DNA from: Bog-473 sp036489775
Lineage (GTDB): Bacteria > Actinomycetota > Acidimicrobiia > Acidimicrobiales > RAAP-2
DNA length: 64,000 nucleotides
Direction of reading: 5' to 3'
NCBI GenBank assembly: GCA_036489775.1
Contig: DASXFC010000001.1
Coordinates: forward strand, 1 to 64,000
Positions within the stretch are counted from its first letter, which is position 1, and every line of letters begins with the position of its first letter. Under the pieces are notes generated by a model that saw only the letters and a list, made by a program, of their open reading frames with translations, had not been told where the DNA came from and ran no database searches. Positions 32,878 to 41,837 of this stretch are shown piece after piece. The translations under genes were made by a program, and so were the position numbers.

Positions 32878-34574
32878 CCACGATCGCATCGATGGTGGTG
32901 GCCCGGTCCACCGATGATCGGCCGGGGGTTCTCGATGCCAGCGGCCAGTGGTCGTGGCGCCAGGCCGTGGCCGCCGGCGCGGCCCGAGGTGCCCTGGCAC
33001 GCTCCTTCTACGGCGACCAAGCACCCCACGTCGGCCTGTTGCTCCCGAACGGGCCCGAGTACCTGTTCTGGCTCAACGGCGCCGCGTTGGCCGGCGCCGC
33101 CATCGTCGGCATCAATCCCACTCGACGCGGCGACGCCCTGGCCGCCGACATCCGCGCCACCGACTGCTCGGTCATCGTGACCGACCACGAGGGGGCGGCA
33201 CTGCTGGCCGGCCTGGACCTCGGGGTGGCCGAAGAGCACATCCTCACCGTGGGCAGTGCGCGTTACACACAGCTGGTGGCCGGTTTCGACCCCGAGGCGG
33301 GCGAAGAAGGTGCACCCGCGCGCGCCTTGCTGGCCCAGAGCGACCAGGTGGACGAAGACTCCCTGTTCCTTCTCATCTTCACTTCGGGTACCACCGGATC
33401 CCCCAAAGCGGTGCGCTGCACCCAGGGCCGGCTGGCCGGCATTGCCGAAATTGCGGCCCCCGGCTATGGCTACAGCGCGGATGACGTCTGTTACTGCCCG
33501 ATGCCTTTGTTCCACGGTAACGCCCTGATGGCCCTGTGGGGCCCGGCGGTCAATGTCGGCGCATCCATCGCGGTCCGCCCTCGTTTCAGCGCCTCGGCCT
33601 TCCTCGACGACGTCCGTCGTTTCGGAGCCACCAAGTTCAGCTACGTGGGCAAGGCCATCGCCTACATCCTGGCCACGCCCGAACGGCCCGACGACGCCCA
33701 GAACACACTCAAGAGTGCCTTCGGCACCGAGGCATCGGTCCGCGACCGCGATCGGTTCCGCAAACGGTTCGGGTGCTACCTCATTGAGGGCTACGGGCAG
33801 AGCGAGGGCGGCGCTGCCATCAACCCCGTCCTGGGCATGCCCAAAGGCGCGCTCGGTAAGTCGGTCGGTGGGGTCGACCTGGTCGTCATGAAAGCGGCGA
33901 CCGGCGAGGAGTGTCCTCCGGCCGAGTTCGACGAACACGGCCGCATGCTCAATGCCGGGGAAGCCATCGGCGAGATCGTCAACCGGAGCGGCCGGGGCAA
34001 GTTCGAGGGCTACTACCGCCACGCCAGCGCCGAGGAGGAGCGTCTGCGCAACGGCTGGTACTGGACCGGTGATCTCGGCTACGTCGACGCCGAGGGCTTC
34101 TTCTATTTCGCCGGGCGCAGCGGCGACTGGCTCCGGGTCGATTCGGAGAACTTTGCGGCCGGTCCGGTCGAGACCGTGCTGAGCCGCAATGCCGAACTGG
34201 CCGTGACGGCGGTCTACCCCGTGCCCGACACCCGATCGGGCGCCGGCGACCAGGTCATGGTGGCCCTCGAGATGGTGCCCGGCGTCGAGTTCGACCCGGA
34301 TAGCTTCAGCGCCTGGCTGGACGAACAGCCCGACATGGGGACCAAATGGTGGCCCCGGTTCGTCCGGATCTCGGCCGCGCTCCCCCAGACCGCCACCGGC
34401 AAGGTGACCAAGGTCGGCCTTCGAGAGGAAGGGTGGATTACGGACGACGCGGTGTGGTGGCGCCCCCTCGACAGCACCACCAACGAGCTGGTGCTGCTCA
34501 CCGAGGCCGACCGGGAGCTGCTGGCCCAGGGCCTCGAGGAACACGGCCGACCGCCGGTGGGCGCGCTCAGCTGA
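32874..34574 (+). CDS. Acyl-CoA synthetase, FadD17-like
   Basis: 566-residue ATP-dependent acyl-CoA ligase. P-loop FTSGTTGSPKAVRC (about residue 166), MPLFHGNALMALWGP, YVGKAIAYILATPERPDDAQN, FGTEASVRDRDRF, YGQSEGG, YWTGDLGYVDAEGFFYFAGR, and C-terminal TATGKVTKV. Several phrases match my memory of mycobacterial FadD17, a steroid side-chain CoA ligase; the substrate here is inferred only loosely. The ATG at 32874 overlaps the hydroxyacid oxidase stop. The 3' end overlaps the convergent HAD gene by 8 bases. Confidence 0.9.
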   Translation: MTTIASMVVARSTDDRPGVLDASGQWSWRQAVAAGAARGALARSFYGDQAPHVGLLLPNGPEYLFWLNGAALAGAAIVGINPTRRGDALAADIRATDCSVIVTDHEGAALLAGLDLGVAEEHILTVGSARYTQLVAGFDPEAGEEGAPARALLAQSDQVDEDSLFLLIFTSGTTGSPKAVRCTQGRLAGIAEIAAPGYGYSADDVCYCPMPLFHGNALMALWGPAVNVGASIAVRPRFSASAFLDDVRRFGATKFSYVGKAIAYILATPERPDDAQNTLKSAFGTEASVRDRDRFRKRFGCYLIEGYGQSEGGAAINPVLGMPKGALGKSVGGVDLVVMKAATGEECPPAEFDEHGRMLNAGEAIGEIVNRSGRGKFEGYYRHASAEEERLRNGWYWTGDLGYVDAEGFFYFAGRSGDWLRVDSENFAAGPVETVLSRNAELAVTAVYPVPDTRSGAGDQVMVALEMVPGVEFDPDSFSAWLDEQPDMGTKWWPRFVRISAALPQTATGKVTKVGLREEGWITDDAVWWRPLDSTTNELVLLTEADRELLAQGLEEHGRPPVGALS

Positions 34575-35262
34575 GCAGCGCGAGCAACTCAGAGAGATCG
34601 GCGATCCGGCGGGTCGGGCCCTCGAGCTCGGGAGCCACCTGACCGTCGCGTTCCGCTGGGCGCCACACATGCACCGCGGCCATGCCAACCGTCTGCGGAC
34701 CAAGCACGTCGGGACCCCAGGAATCGCCCACGAACAGCACCTCAGGCGCGGGAACCCCGAGCTGCGCCAACGTCACCTGGTACATCTTGGGGTGCGGCTT
34801 GCGGGCTCCGGCCTGCGCTGAAGTCACCGCGGTATCCACCAGTTCGCTCAATCCGGCTCGGTCCAGCGCGGCGTCGAGGTCCCAGCCCCAGTTGGAGCAG
34901 ACACCGATGGTGTAGCCCCGCTGGCGCAGCGCGTCCAGGGTGGCGACCACCTCCGGGTACGCGCACATCTCGCCGTGGTCGGCCGCCCGCAGATCATCGA
35001 TCACCTGCTGCACATGGCCGGACGCGATCCCACATTCGGCGGCCAACTGCCGCAGGCGGAAACGCACCCATGCGTCGTAGGTGGCGGCATCGGTGGAATG
35101 TTCTGGATGCTCGATGCCGTCGTAACGGTCGGTGTACGCCATCATCACGTCCTCGGGAATGGCGTAGCCGTACCGCGCGAACACGCCGGCATAGCTGGAG
35201 CGCTGAAGGTCTCGCCAGCGGGCCAATGTCCCGTAGAAGTCGAACAGCACCGCCTGCACCAC
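34567..35262 (-). CDS. HAD-superfamily hydrolase
   Basis: 231-residue HAD phosphatase/dehalogenase-like protein. Motif I FDFYGTLARW, motif II VCSNWGWDLDAAL, motif III Lys in ARKPHPKMYQV, motif IV VGDSWGPDVLGPQTVGM. The N in CSNW and the sequence around it are common in the 2-haloacid-dehalogenase-like and REG-2-like groups; substrate unknown. The start is a GTG at 35262 (or the adjacent GTG at 35259), four bases after the stop of the methyltransferase gene. Confidence 0.84.
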   Translation of the reverse strand: MVQAVLFDFYGTLARWRDLQRSSYAGVFARYGYAIPEDVMMAYTDRYDGIEHPEHSTDAATYDAWVRFRLRQLAAECGIASGHVQQVIDDLRAADHGEMCAYPEVVATLDALRQRGYTIGVCSNWGWDLDAALDRAGLSELVDTAVTSAQAGARKPHPKMYQVTLAQLGVPAPEVLFVGDSWGPDVLGPQTVGMAAVHVWRPAERDGQVAPELEGPTRRIADLSELLALLS

Positions 35263-35266
35263 TGGC

Positions 35267-35983
35267 TCAGGATGTCCGTCGGGCCAGGTAGGCGATGAAG
35301 GTTGGCCGTCCCTGCACCTCGGCTGCTTCGGCACCAAAGCGCTCCACGTCGGCCTGGCCCACCTTTGGTTCGTCGATGCGCTCGATGACGAAGCCCGCAT
35401 CGGCCAGATCGTCGGTGACGGCGCTGAGCGGCCGCCGGTAGAAGGCCTGCGTCACCACCACACCGCGTTTCTCCCAGGTGTCGGTCACCAGTCTGGTGGC
35501 GAAGTAGTCGGGCTCGGTGTCACTGCTCACCGGCCCGAAGGGATGATCGAGGGTGAGGACCAGCCATCCACCAGGACGGAGTATCTGGGCGAACCAGGCC
35601 AGAGCGGTGGCCATGTCCTCGAGATAGTGCAGGGCCAGGGAGCAGACGATGCCGTCAAAGGCACGCGGGGCGAAGGGCAACTGGCCCAGGTCGGCCACCA
35701 CGCCGGCACCCCCACCCAGCCGGGCCCTGGCCTGAGTCACCATCAACGGGCTGCGGTCGAGAGCAACGACCGCACACCCGTGTTGAGCCAACCACGCCGC
35801 GTGCGCACCCGAGGCGCAGCCGGCATCGAGGACCCGGAGTCCCCCAAGCTGGATCGGAAGCAATCGCCGCACCGAGGCCCGTTCCAGCGCCTCGTTCCAC
35901 AGGTTGTCGTCGGTGTCGTCCCAGACGCCGGCCAGACGCTCATAGGCGTCGAGCGTGTGCGCTCGCTGCTGGTCGGGCTGCAC
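35267..35983 (-). CDS. Class I SAM-dependent methyltransferase
   Basis: 238-residue methyltransferase. SAM motif I is LRVLDAGCASGAHAAWLAQHG, post-I VALDRSPLMVTQARARL, motif II/III VADLGQLPFAPRAFDGIVCSLALHYLED and ILRPGGWLVLTLDHPF. The start is uncertain: GTG 35983 gives a normal Yxxla N terminus (DAYERLAGVWDD), while GTG 36026 would add 14 residues. Substrate unknown. Likely co-transcribed with the HAD gene, divergent from lepB. Confidence 0.85.
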   Translation of the reverse strand: MQPDQQRAHTLDAYERLAGVWDDTDDNLWNEALERASVRRLLPIQLGGLRVLDAGCASGAHAAWLAQHGCAVVALDRSPLMVTQARARLGGGAGVVADLGQLPFAPRAFDGIVCSLALHYLEDMATALAWFAQILRPGGWLVLTLDHPFGPVSSDTEPDYFATRLVTDTWEKRGVVVTQAFYRRPLSAVTDDLADAGFVIERIDEPKVGQADVERFGAEAAEVQGRPTFIAYLARRTS

Positions 35984-36054
35984 GACGGGAGTTTGGCACA
36001 GGGCGACACGGATTCCTCGCTTCACCAGGCAATACTCTGAGCGTGGAGGTCGAC

Positions 36055-36678
36055 ATGCCGGTGCGACCGGTGCCAGAGAGCAGCGCCGGTCGGGGACGGC
36101 ATGCCGCACCGCAATCGAGGGGGCGGCGCTGGATCACCGAGACCGCCATCGTGGTGGTGATCGCCGTGGTGATCGCCGTGCTCCTCCGCACCTTCGTGGT
36201 AGCGACCTACTCGATTCCATCGGGTTCGATGGAGCCGACACTGATGATCAATGACCGCATTCTGGTCGACAAGCTGAGCTACGAGCTCCACGGCATCGGC
36301 ACCGGCAACATCATCGTGTTCTCGACCCCGCCCGATGAGCACTGCGCCGGTCCACCGGTGGCCGATCTGGTCAAGCGCGTCGTGGCCCTGTCGGGCCAGA
36401 CCATTTCGCTGGCCAAGGGCCAGGTGTACATCAACGGCAAGCTGCTCCACGAGCCATGGCTTTCCAGCGCGGTGCAGCACGAAACCGTCCCCGGACCGTC
36501 GAACGCGCCCTACTCACTCAACCTTCCTTTCAAGGTGCCGGCCGGCGATGTCTTCGTGATGGGTGACAACCGGACCGACTCATGCGACAGCCGCTATTGG
36601 GGTCCGATCAAGACATCGACCATCGTGGGCCAGGTGGATTTCCGGATCTGGCCGATCACCAGAATCCACTTCTTCTAG
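36055..36678 (+). CDS. lepB: Signal peptidase I
   Basis: Membrane protease that removes signal peptides from secreted proteins. 207 residues: basic N terminus, one transmembrane helix (residues about 30-48), catalytic Ser58 in IPSGSMEPTL, catalytic Lys107 in DLVKRVVAL, and box E GDNRTDSCDSRYWGPI. The ATG at 36055 is preceded by GGAGG five bases upstream; a TACTCT -10 box lies at 36033-36038, so the leader is very short. Its last four bases overlap the convergent DUF3052 gene. Confidence 0.95.
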   Translation: MPVRPVPESSAGRGRHAAPQSRGRRWITETAIVVVIAVVIAVLLRTFVVATYSIPSGSMEPTLMINDRILVDKLSYELHGIGTGNIIVFSTPPDEHCAGPPVADLVKRVVALSGQTISLAKGQVYINGKLLHEPWLSSAVQHETVPGPSNAPYSLNLPFKVPAGDVFVMGDNRTDSCDSRYWGPIKTSTIVGQVDFRIWPITRIHFF

Positions 36679-37082
36679 ACAGGCAGCCGGTCCCGCCGCT
36701 CCTTGCGCCAAACCACGCGCAAGCCGGACCAGGTGTCGTCGATGGCACAGACTTTGTTGTCGACCAACCCGAGCGGCAGCGCCACCTGCCGAACGACTTC
36801 GTCGGTGATGTCCGTGGGCATTCCCGACGACCGCTTGGGCCAGGCCACCCAGAGGCCGCCCGCCGGGAAGATCATCCGCCCCAGAGCCCGTACCCGGCGT
36901 TCCAAGTCCGATCGCTGCGCGAAGAAGGCCACCACGACATCAGCTGAACCGCGGGCGGTGGTCCGGACGGGCACGGTGGCCGGCAACGGGATCACGCCTT
37001 GCGGTGCGCCGATGAGCGCCACGATGTCGTCGTCGGTGATGCCCAGCTTTCGCAAGAGCGGCGTGTCGCTGTATCCGGCCAC
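36675..37082 (-). CDS. DUF3052 domain-containing protein
   Basis: 135-residue actinobacterial protein of unknown function. The family pattern is clear: N-terminal GYSDTPLLRKLGI, and C-terminal GGLWVAWPKRSSGMPTDITDEVV followed by LGLVDNKVCAIDDTWSGLRVVWRK. The GTG at 37082 has GGAGGAG five to six bases upstream. Transcribed toward lepB with a 4-base tail overlap. Confidence 0.9.
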   Translation of the reverse strand: MAGYSDTPLLRKLGITDDDIVALIGAPQGVIPLPATVPVRTTARGSADVVVAFFAQRSDLERRVRALGRMIFPAGGLWVAWPKRSSGMPTDITDEVVRQVALPLGLVDNKVCAIDDTWSGLRVVWRKERRDRLPV

Positions 37083-37152
37083 TCGGCTCCTCCGTCCACG
37101 GGCGGGACCGGGCTGTCCCCGGTCCCAGCAGCTGAGCAGACGGTAACGCCAT

Positions 37153-37158
37153 TAGCTT
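37153..37158 (+). promoter_or_regulatory. Leaderless -10 box of the second F420 oxidoreductase gene
   Basis: TAGCTT, six bases before the GTG at 37165. This favours the GTG over the TTG at 37159 as start. Confidence 0.45.
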
Positions 37159-37164
37159 TTGTCC

Positions 37165-38046
37165 GTGCAGGTCGGCCTGGTCATCCTCCCCACCGATCGG
37201 TGGGCCGAGGCCAGGCAGCAGTGGGAATGGGCCGACGCGGCCGGGTTCGCGACGGCCTGGACCTATGACCACATCCGCTGGGGCGGCATGCCGGAAGGAC
37301 CGTGGCACGCCGCCATTCCCGTCCTGGCCGCGGCTGCTGCAGTGACGCAGCGGGTGCGACTCGGCACCCTGGTGGCCACCCCGAACTTCCGCCATCCGGT
37401 GCCACTCGCCCGCGATGCGCTGGCCCTCGATGACCTGAGCGGCGGTCGGCTCGACCTCGGGCTGGGACCGGGAAGCGGCGGTCCGGATGCCACGGCTCTG
37501 GGCCAGCAGCCCTGGTCAGCCACAGAGCGCCTGGACCGCTTCGACCAGTTCCTCCAGGTGCTCGAACCGATCGTGCACGGCCAGCCGGGCCACCGCACCA
37601 CGGTCGCCACTGAGCACTACGCGGCCGACGCGGCGCCCAGCACCCCGGGAGCATTGCAGCAGGCGCTGCCGCTCACCATTGCGGCCGGCGGCGCCCGGGG
37701 CCTGGCGCTGGCGGTCCACTACGGCGCGCACTGGGTCACCATCGGCCCGACCGGTGCCGGGCCACGCACGCCAGCCGCTGTCTTCGGCGCGGCCACCCGC
37801 CAGTGCCAGGACCTCGCCGCGGCCTGCGCCCAGGCCGGCCGGGACCTCGCGTCTCTGGGCAAGGTGCTGCTGTGGACACCGACCGAGACGGTGTTCGATT
37901 CGGTCCAGCAGTTCGACGACCTCTTCGGTCCTTACGAGGCGCTGGGCTTCACCCAGGTGGTGATCCATCACCCCGAGCAAACAGGACCGTACCGGGGTTC
38001 GCGACGGGTCTTCGAGGAGATTGCGACTCGCTACGCCGGCGCCTGA
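37165..38046 (+). CDS. LLM-class F420-dependent oxidoreductase
   Basis: 293-residue luciferase-like monooxygenase-fold protein. N terminus VQVGLVILPTDRWAEARQQWEWADAAGFATAWTYDHIRWGG, central VRLGTLVATPNFRHPVPLARDALALDDLSGGRLDLGLGPGSGGPDATALG, C-terminal PLTIAAGGARGLALAVHYG. Wording is typical of actinobacterial F420-dependent reductases/dehydrogenases; substrate unknown. It overlaps the convergent GNAT gene by 16 bases. Confidence 0.87.
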   Translation: MQVGLVILPTDRWAEARQQWEWADAAGFATAWTYDHIRWGGMPEGPWHAAIPVLAAAAAVTQRVRLGTLVATPNFRHPVPLARDALALDDLSGGRLDLGLGPGSGGPDATALGQQPWSATERLDRFDQFLQVLEPIVHGQPGHRTTVATEHYAADAAPSTPGALQQALPLTIAAGGARGLALAVHYGAHWVTIGPTGAGPRTPAAVFGAATRQCQDLAAACAQAGRDLASLGKVLLWTPTETVFDSVQQFDDLFGPYEALGFTQVVIHHPEQTGPYRGSRRVFEEIATRYAGA

Positions 38047-38474
38047 TCCAAGAAGTACACGAGTTCTGGGTCGCCGGGGTCAAGGCCTTCCAGCTCGCCG
38101 CTGAACTGCCAACCATCCGCGGCCAGCAACTGCTGCATGGGTTGGTTGGACCGGTTGGTCGACGTGAACACACGATCGAAGTCGGAAGTCCCGGCCAGAT
38201 GCCCGATGGCCGCTGCCATCAGTGAACGGGCGACCCCTCGGCGCCGGTAGCGGGGGGCGACGAGCAACAGATCGACGAAACCCCGCCCGAAGAAGTGCCG
38301 GGGCCGGGCTACGACATAGCCGGCAAGGCCGGCCTCCTCCACCGAAACCAGACACTCGCCCCGTTCGACCCGACGGCGCAGATAGGTCTGCCGGTGCTGT
38401 TCGTCCGACGAGGCCAACTCGTCGATACCCAAGATGGCGGCCAGATCGTCGGCATGAGCGATCCGGATCAGCAC
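38031..38474 (-). CDS. GNAT-family N-acetyltransferase
   Basis: 147-residue GNAT. Acetyl-CoA site VDLLLVAPRYRRRGVARSLMAAAIGHL, followed by VFTSTNRSNQPMQQLLAADGWQFSG, the usual motif B. GTG start at 38474, seven bases after the acyl-CoA dehydrogenase stop, so it is the last gene of that operon. Substrate unknown. Confidence 0.85.
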   Translation of the reverse strand: MLIRIAHADDLAAILGIDELASSDEQHRQTYLRRRVERGECLVSVEEAGLAGYVVARPRHFFGRGFVDLLLVAPRYRRRGVARSLMAAAIGHLAGTSDFDRVFTSTNRSNQPMQQLLAADGWQFSGELEGLDPGDPELVYFLDQAPA

Positions 38475-38481
38475 GATGCCC

Positions 38482-39609
38482 TCAGTCCAGCAGTGCCGCC
38501 GCCACCGCGTCTTCCAACGTGCGGTCGTTGGCCCACATCAGTTGCTGCGTCTTGGCCCGCCTGAAATACAGCTGGATGTCGAAGTCAAGGGTGAAGCCGA
38601 TGCCGCCGAAGAGCTGCTGGGCCATGGCGGTGATGTCCCGAAAGGTGCTGCAGGCGAACAGCTTGGCCATGGGCGCCAACCGGGTGAGCGACCGCCCCGT
38701 GGCTCCCGCCCAGGCCGCTTCGTGGACCAGCTGTTCGGCCCCGTCCAAGGCGGTGATGGCGTCGGCCAGGTTGTGGGCCAGGGCTTGGAAGGCACCGAGG
38801 GGCTTGTCGAACTGCTGCCGGTCCTTGGCGTACTGGGTGGTGATCTCGAGCGCGTAGCGAGCGCCGCCGACCGCTTGCGCCCCGAGCAGCACCAGCGCAC
38901 CCTCGAGCACTGACTGCCAGGTGGACCAGCCGCTCTGCGCCGGGCCGACCCGGTCGGCCACGGTCACGGCAACCTGGTCAAAGGTGACCTCGTACTGGGT
39001 GTCCGAGGCGACACTGAACTGTTGGCGCAGGGTCACTCCCTGGGCCATCGGGTCGACCAGGAAGAGATCAATGTCCCCTTCGGCGTCGCCGCTCCGGGCC
39101 AATACGAGCAGGCGCTGCGCCGCCTGGGCGAACAGGGCATGGCGCTTGACGCCGTGCAGCCGCCAACCACCGTCGGCCTCCTGCGCCCGCAGTTCGACGC
39201 CCCAGGGCGAATAGCCATTCTCGGGTTCGAGCCAAGCCGGGGTGACGATGGTCTCGCCGCTGGCGATCGGACGGAGCCATTCCTCTTTCTGGGCCTCATT
39301 GCCGGCCGTAGCCAGCACGCCACCACAGAGCACGGCACTGACCAGGTGCGGCACCGGCGCCAAGGAGCGACCCAGCTCCTGATAGAGCGCCACGCCCTCA
39401 ATGAGGGTCATACCCGAACCACCGTGCTCTTCGGGCAGCAGCAGCCCGATGAGGTCGAGCTCGCCGAACTGATCCCACAGTGCCGTCGGGTAGCCGACCG
39501 GATCGTCCTCCATCTGGCGCACGACTGACAGCGGGCAGTGGCGGTCAAGGACGTCGCGCACGGTCTGGCGCAACATCTCTTGCTCTTGGCTGAAATCGAG
39601 GTCCAACAC
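38482..39609 (-). CDS. Acyl-CoA dehydrogenase-family protein (possible partner subunit)
   Basis: 375-residue flavoprotein of the acyl-CoA dehydrogenase fold: MLDLDFSQEQEMLRQTVRDVLDRHC, LLLPEEHGGSGMTLIEGVALYQELG, GARYALEITTQYAKDRQQFDKPLGAFQALAHNLADA, and QLFGGIGFTLDFDIQLYFRRAK. It lacks the GG-SEIQ catalytic-Glu pattern seen in the other dehydrogenase of this operon (41838-43016). The two therefore resemble the alpha/beta pairs of heterotetrameric steroid-type dehydrogenases (FadE26/FadE27-like). Pairing is inference. It lies 35 bases after the MaoC gene, same strand. Confidence 0.9.
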   Translation of the reverse strand: MLDLDFSQEQEMLRQTVRDVLDRHCPLSVVRQMEDDPVGYPTALWDQFGELDLIGLLLPEEHGGSGMTLIEGVALYQELGRSLAPVPHLVSAVLCGGVLATAGNEAQKEEWLRPIASGETIVTPAWLEPENGYSPWGVELRAQEADGGWRLHGVKRHALFAQAAQRLLVLARSGDAEGDIDLFLVDPMAQGVTLRQQFSVASDTQYEVTFDQVAVTVADRVGPAQSGWSTWQSVLEGALVLLGAQAVGGARYALEITTQYAKDRQQFDKPLGAFQALAHNLADAITALDGAEQLVHEAAWAGATGRSLTRLAPMAKLFACSTFRDITAMAQQLFGGIGFTLDFDIQLYFRRAKTQQLMWANDRTLEDAVAAALLD

Positions 39610-39644
39610 GTCGGGTTACCTCCGGATCCGTTGGGGGAAAGGTC

Positions 39645-40145
39645 TCACGCCGAAACGGGTGAGGGATGCCACTGGTCGCCCCGGCGCTGCCAGGGGTTGT
39701 CGCCTTCGTTTCGAGGCAGAGCGAGTCGGGCGGTGCAGGTGGTCTTGACGTCATCATGCACGCTGAGGGTCACGTCCACGGTGAGAAATCCGCATCCGGT
39801 GTCGTCCACCTCGGTGCCGACGACCCGCCCGCGCAAGACCATGGTGTCGCCGGGGAAGACCGAACCCTTCATGCGGAAGGTGACCCGGCCGAGCCGGCCG
39901 TGGGGGCCGGTCCAATCGGTCAGGTACCGCTCGAACCAGGCGGCCTGGTTGGGCGTGTTCAAGAAGATGTCCTGGGTGCCGTTCCGGTTGACCGCGAAGT
40001 CCTTGTCGTGATGCATCGGCCGCCAGTCGCGGGTGGCCAGCGCGCCGAGAACGACGGTGGTGGCCGAGACGGGGTAGACGAGCTCGGGCAACTCGTCGCC
40101 GACCACCACGCTCGAGTGCAGCAGGCGCGGAGCCAGAGCGGTCAC
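39645..40145 (-). CDS. MaoC-like enoyl-CoA hydratase, catalytic-motif subunit
   Basis: 166-residue hotdog-fold protein. The R-hydratase motif is present as LATRDWRPMHHDKDFAVN (Asp/His pair near residue 45). Then FLNTPNQAAWFERYLTDWTG and a C-terminal strand set. GTG start at 40145 overlaps the stop of the second MaoC gene in a GTGA, so the two are coupled and probably form an alpha-beta hydratase, as ChsH1/ChsH2-type enzymes do. It would hydrate the enoyl-CoA made by the dehydrogenases of the same operon. Confidence 0.87.
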   Translation of the reverse strand: MTALAPRLLHSSVVVGDELPELVYPVSATTVVLGALATRDWRPMHHDKDFAVNRNGTQDIFLNTPNQAAWFERYLTDWTGPHGRLGRVTFRMKGSVFPGDTMVLRGRVVGTEVDDTGCGFLTVDVTLSVHDDVKTTCTARLALPRNEGDNPWQRRGDQWHPSPVSA

Positions 40146-40657
40146 TGGGCCTGCCTTCGGTACCCGAAGCCCGTGTAGGACTCCACCGCGACGAGGTCGC
40201 CCGACTGGTTGGCGTAGATCACGTCGATCACCCAGAAGCGCCCGGTGCCCAATTTGGTCGTCTTCTCCTCGCTCACCGAGCGCAGGACCTGGTGGGTCCG
40301 CAGCACATCGCCCAGGCGTACCGGCGCGTGGAACTCGATGGTGTTGTCGGTCATGACCGCTTCGGGCAGATCGAGCAGGGCCTTGAGGTCGAAGTGCACC
40401 TGCAGCGGGAGGGCCACCTCGGTGCGCCCGGGTGCCCAGTGATGGGGCCGGAACCACACCGACACCATGGACGGAGGGGCAATCGGCCCACCGGTGAGGG
40501 CCTCGGCAACCTGGTCGTCCCAGAAGAGCGGGTTGCCGTTCTCCACCGAGGCGCACGAAGTCCAGATGTAGCCCCGCTCCACCGGGAACTCACCGACCTC
40601 GGGGTACTGCTCCTGGCCGATCAGGGACCGGGCCCGTTCGAGGACGTCCTCGCTCAC
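40142..40657 (-). CDS. MaoC-like dehydratase, N-terminal-type subunit (FAS1_DH region)
   Basis: 171-residue hotdog protein of the MaoC N-terminal/FAS1-dehydratase type: MSEDVLERARSLIGQEQYP, PPSMVSVWFRPHHW, LHxx-type ALPLQVHFDLKALLDLPEAVMTDNTIEFHAPVRLGDVLRTHQVLRSVSEEKTTKLGTG region (described in parts), ending YTGFGYRRQ. No D-xxxx-H catalytic motif, so it is probably the non-catalytic or substrate-binding half of a pair with the downstream MaoC protein. GTG start overlaps the CoA-transferase stop in a GTGA. Confidence 0.85.
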   Translation of the reverse strand: MSEDVLERARSLIGQEQYPEVGEFPVERGYIWTSCASVENGNPLFWDDQVAEALTGGPIAPPSMVSVWFRPHHWAPGRTEVALPLQVHFDLKALLDLPEAVMTDNTIEFHAPVRLGDVLRTHQVLRSVSEEKTTKLGTGRFWVIDVIYANQSGDLVAVESYTGFGYRRQAQ

Positions 40658-41835
40658 GCCACGGCCCGCCGCGTGATCCAGGTCCTGATCGTCCCGTCGT
40701 CGACGCCGGCCTCATGGAGGAGCTCCGCCGTCTGCGTCTGTCCCGTATCAGGAAGCGAGACGACACCGGCCCCTCGCACCATCCCGGCCAGCAACGGAGC
40801 CAACTGGCGCACCGCACCTCGCTGGGGATGGGTCGCCGTGGCCACGACCCCTCTGGCCGCGAACTGCGCATCGTCCGCGACCTCCGACACCGCATACACG
40901 GGGGCGACACAGGTGTCAGCGTCGGCCAGCAGGTCGATCCACTCGTCGCGGTCCTTGGTGGCGAAGGCATCAGCCAGCGCGGCCCGCAGCTGCGGTTGGC
41001 CGGCGTCGTCGAACTGGGCCCCGGCCAGATCGGCACAACCCAGGGCGCGGCAGAGGTTGGCGAAGAACTTGGACTCGATGGCGCCGACGGCCAACCACCG
41101 GCCATCCTTGGCCTGGTAGGTGCCGTAGCAGGCGTAGCGGCCCGAGAGGACGTCGTGGCCGGGACCCGGAGCATTCTGCAGAGCCAGATCCTCGTCGATG
41201 GCCAGAGACATCAGCCACAGGACGCCATCGGCCACGGCGACATCGAGGTAGGCGCCGGTACCCGAGGCGGCCCGACCGGCCAGCGCGGCACAGATGGCCA
41301 ACGCGGCCTGCATCCCGCCCGCAGCGGCGTCGGCCACGGTGGCACCCGGTAGCGGCGGCCGACCCTCGACTCCCGGCGTGCTCATGGCGAGGAACCCGCC
41401 GGTGGCCAGATAGTTGATGTCGTGACCGGCCCGTTGCGAGTACGGGCCGTGTTGGCCGTATCCGCTGGTCGAGCAGTAGATGATCCCCGGGTGGCGGGCG
41501 GCAACGGCGTCGTAGCCGACACCCAAGCGGTCCATCACTCCGGGCCGGAAGCTCTCCACCACCACATCGGCCGAGGCGGCCAACGTGAGGAAGGCCTCGC
41601 GCCCGTCATCTTCTTTGAGGTCGAGCAGGACCCGCTGCATGCCGCGGTGACCGCTATAGGCAAAGAAAGGGGGCTCGATGGGCGAGGCATCAGCCGAGGG
41701 GACCGGACCCACCTTGACCACTCGGGCGCCGTAGTCGCCCAGCAGGCGCGTGCAGCGAGCAGCCGGCCCGACCGTGGAGAGGTCGAGCACCGTGATCCCG
41801 CTCAGGGGACCGGCCGTCGTTGCCATCGATGACAC
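40654..41835 (-). CDS. CaiB/BaiF family CoA transferase or alpha-methylacyl-CoA racemase
   Basis: 393-residue family III CoA-transferase-fold protein: LSGITVLDLSTVGPAARCTRLLGDYGARVVKV at the N terminus, FFAYSGHRGMQRVLLDLKEDDGRE, VVESFRPGVMDRLG, and the active Asp139 in GHDINYLATGGF. The last motif and size fit alpha-methylacyl-CoA racemase (AMACR) well. In an operon with two acyl-CoA dehydrogenases and a MaoC pair, a racemase that prepares 2-methyl-branched acyl-CoA for dehydrogenation makes sense; CoA transfer remains possible. Start GTG 41835 or ATG 41826; two bases separate it from the upstream dehydrogenase stop. Confidence 0.88.
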   Translation of the reverse strand: MSSMATTAGPLSGITVLDLSTVGPAARCTRLLGDYGARVVKVGPVPSADASPIEPPFFAYSGHRGMQRVLLDLKEDDGREAFLTLAASADVVVESFRPGVMDRLGVGYDAVAARHPGIIYCSTSGYGQHGPYSQRAGHDINYLATGGFLAMSTPGVEGRPPLPGATVADAAAGGMQAALAICAALAGRAASGTGAYLDVAVADGVLWLMSLAIDEDLALQNAPGPGHDVLSGRYACYGTYQAKDGRWLAVGAIESKFFANLCRALGCADLAGAQFDDAGQPQLRAALADAFATKDRDEWIDLLADADTCVAPVYAVSEVADDAQFAARGVVATATHPQRGAVRQLAPLLAGMVRGAGVVSLPDTGQTQTAELLHEAGVDDGTIRTWITRRAVA

Positions 41836-41837
41836 GC

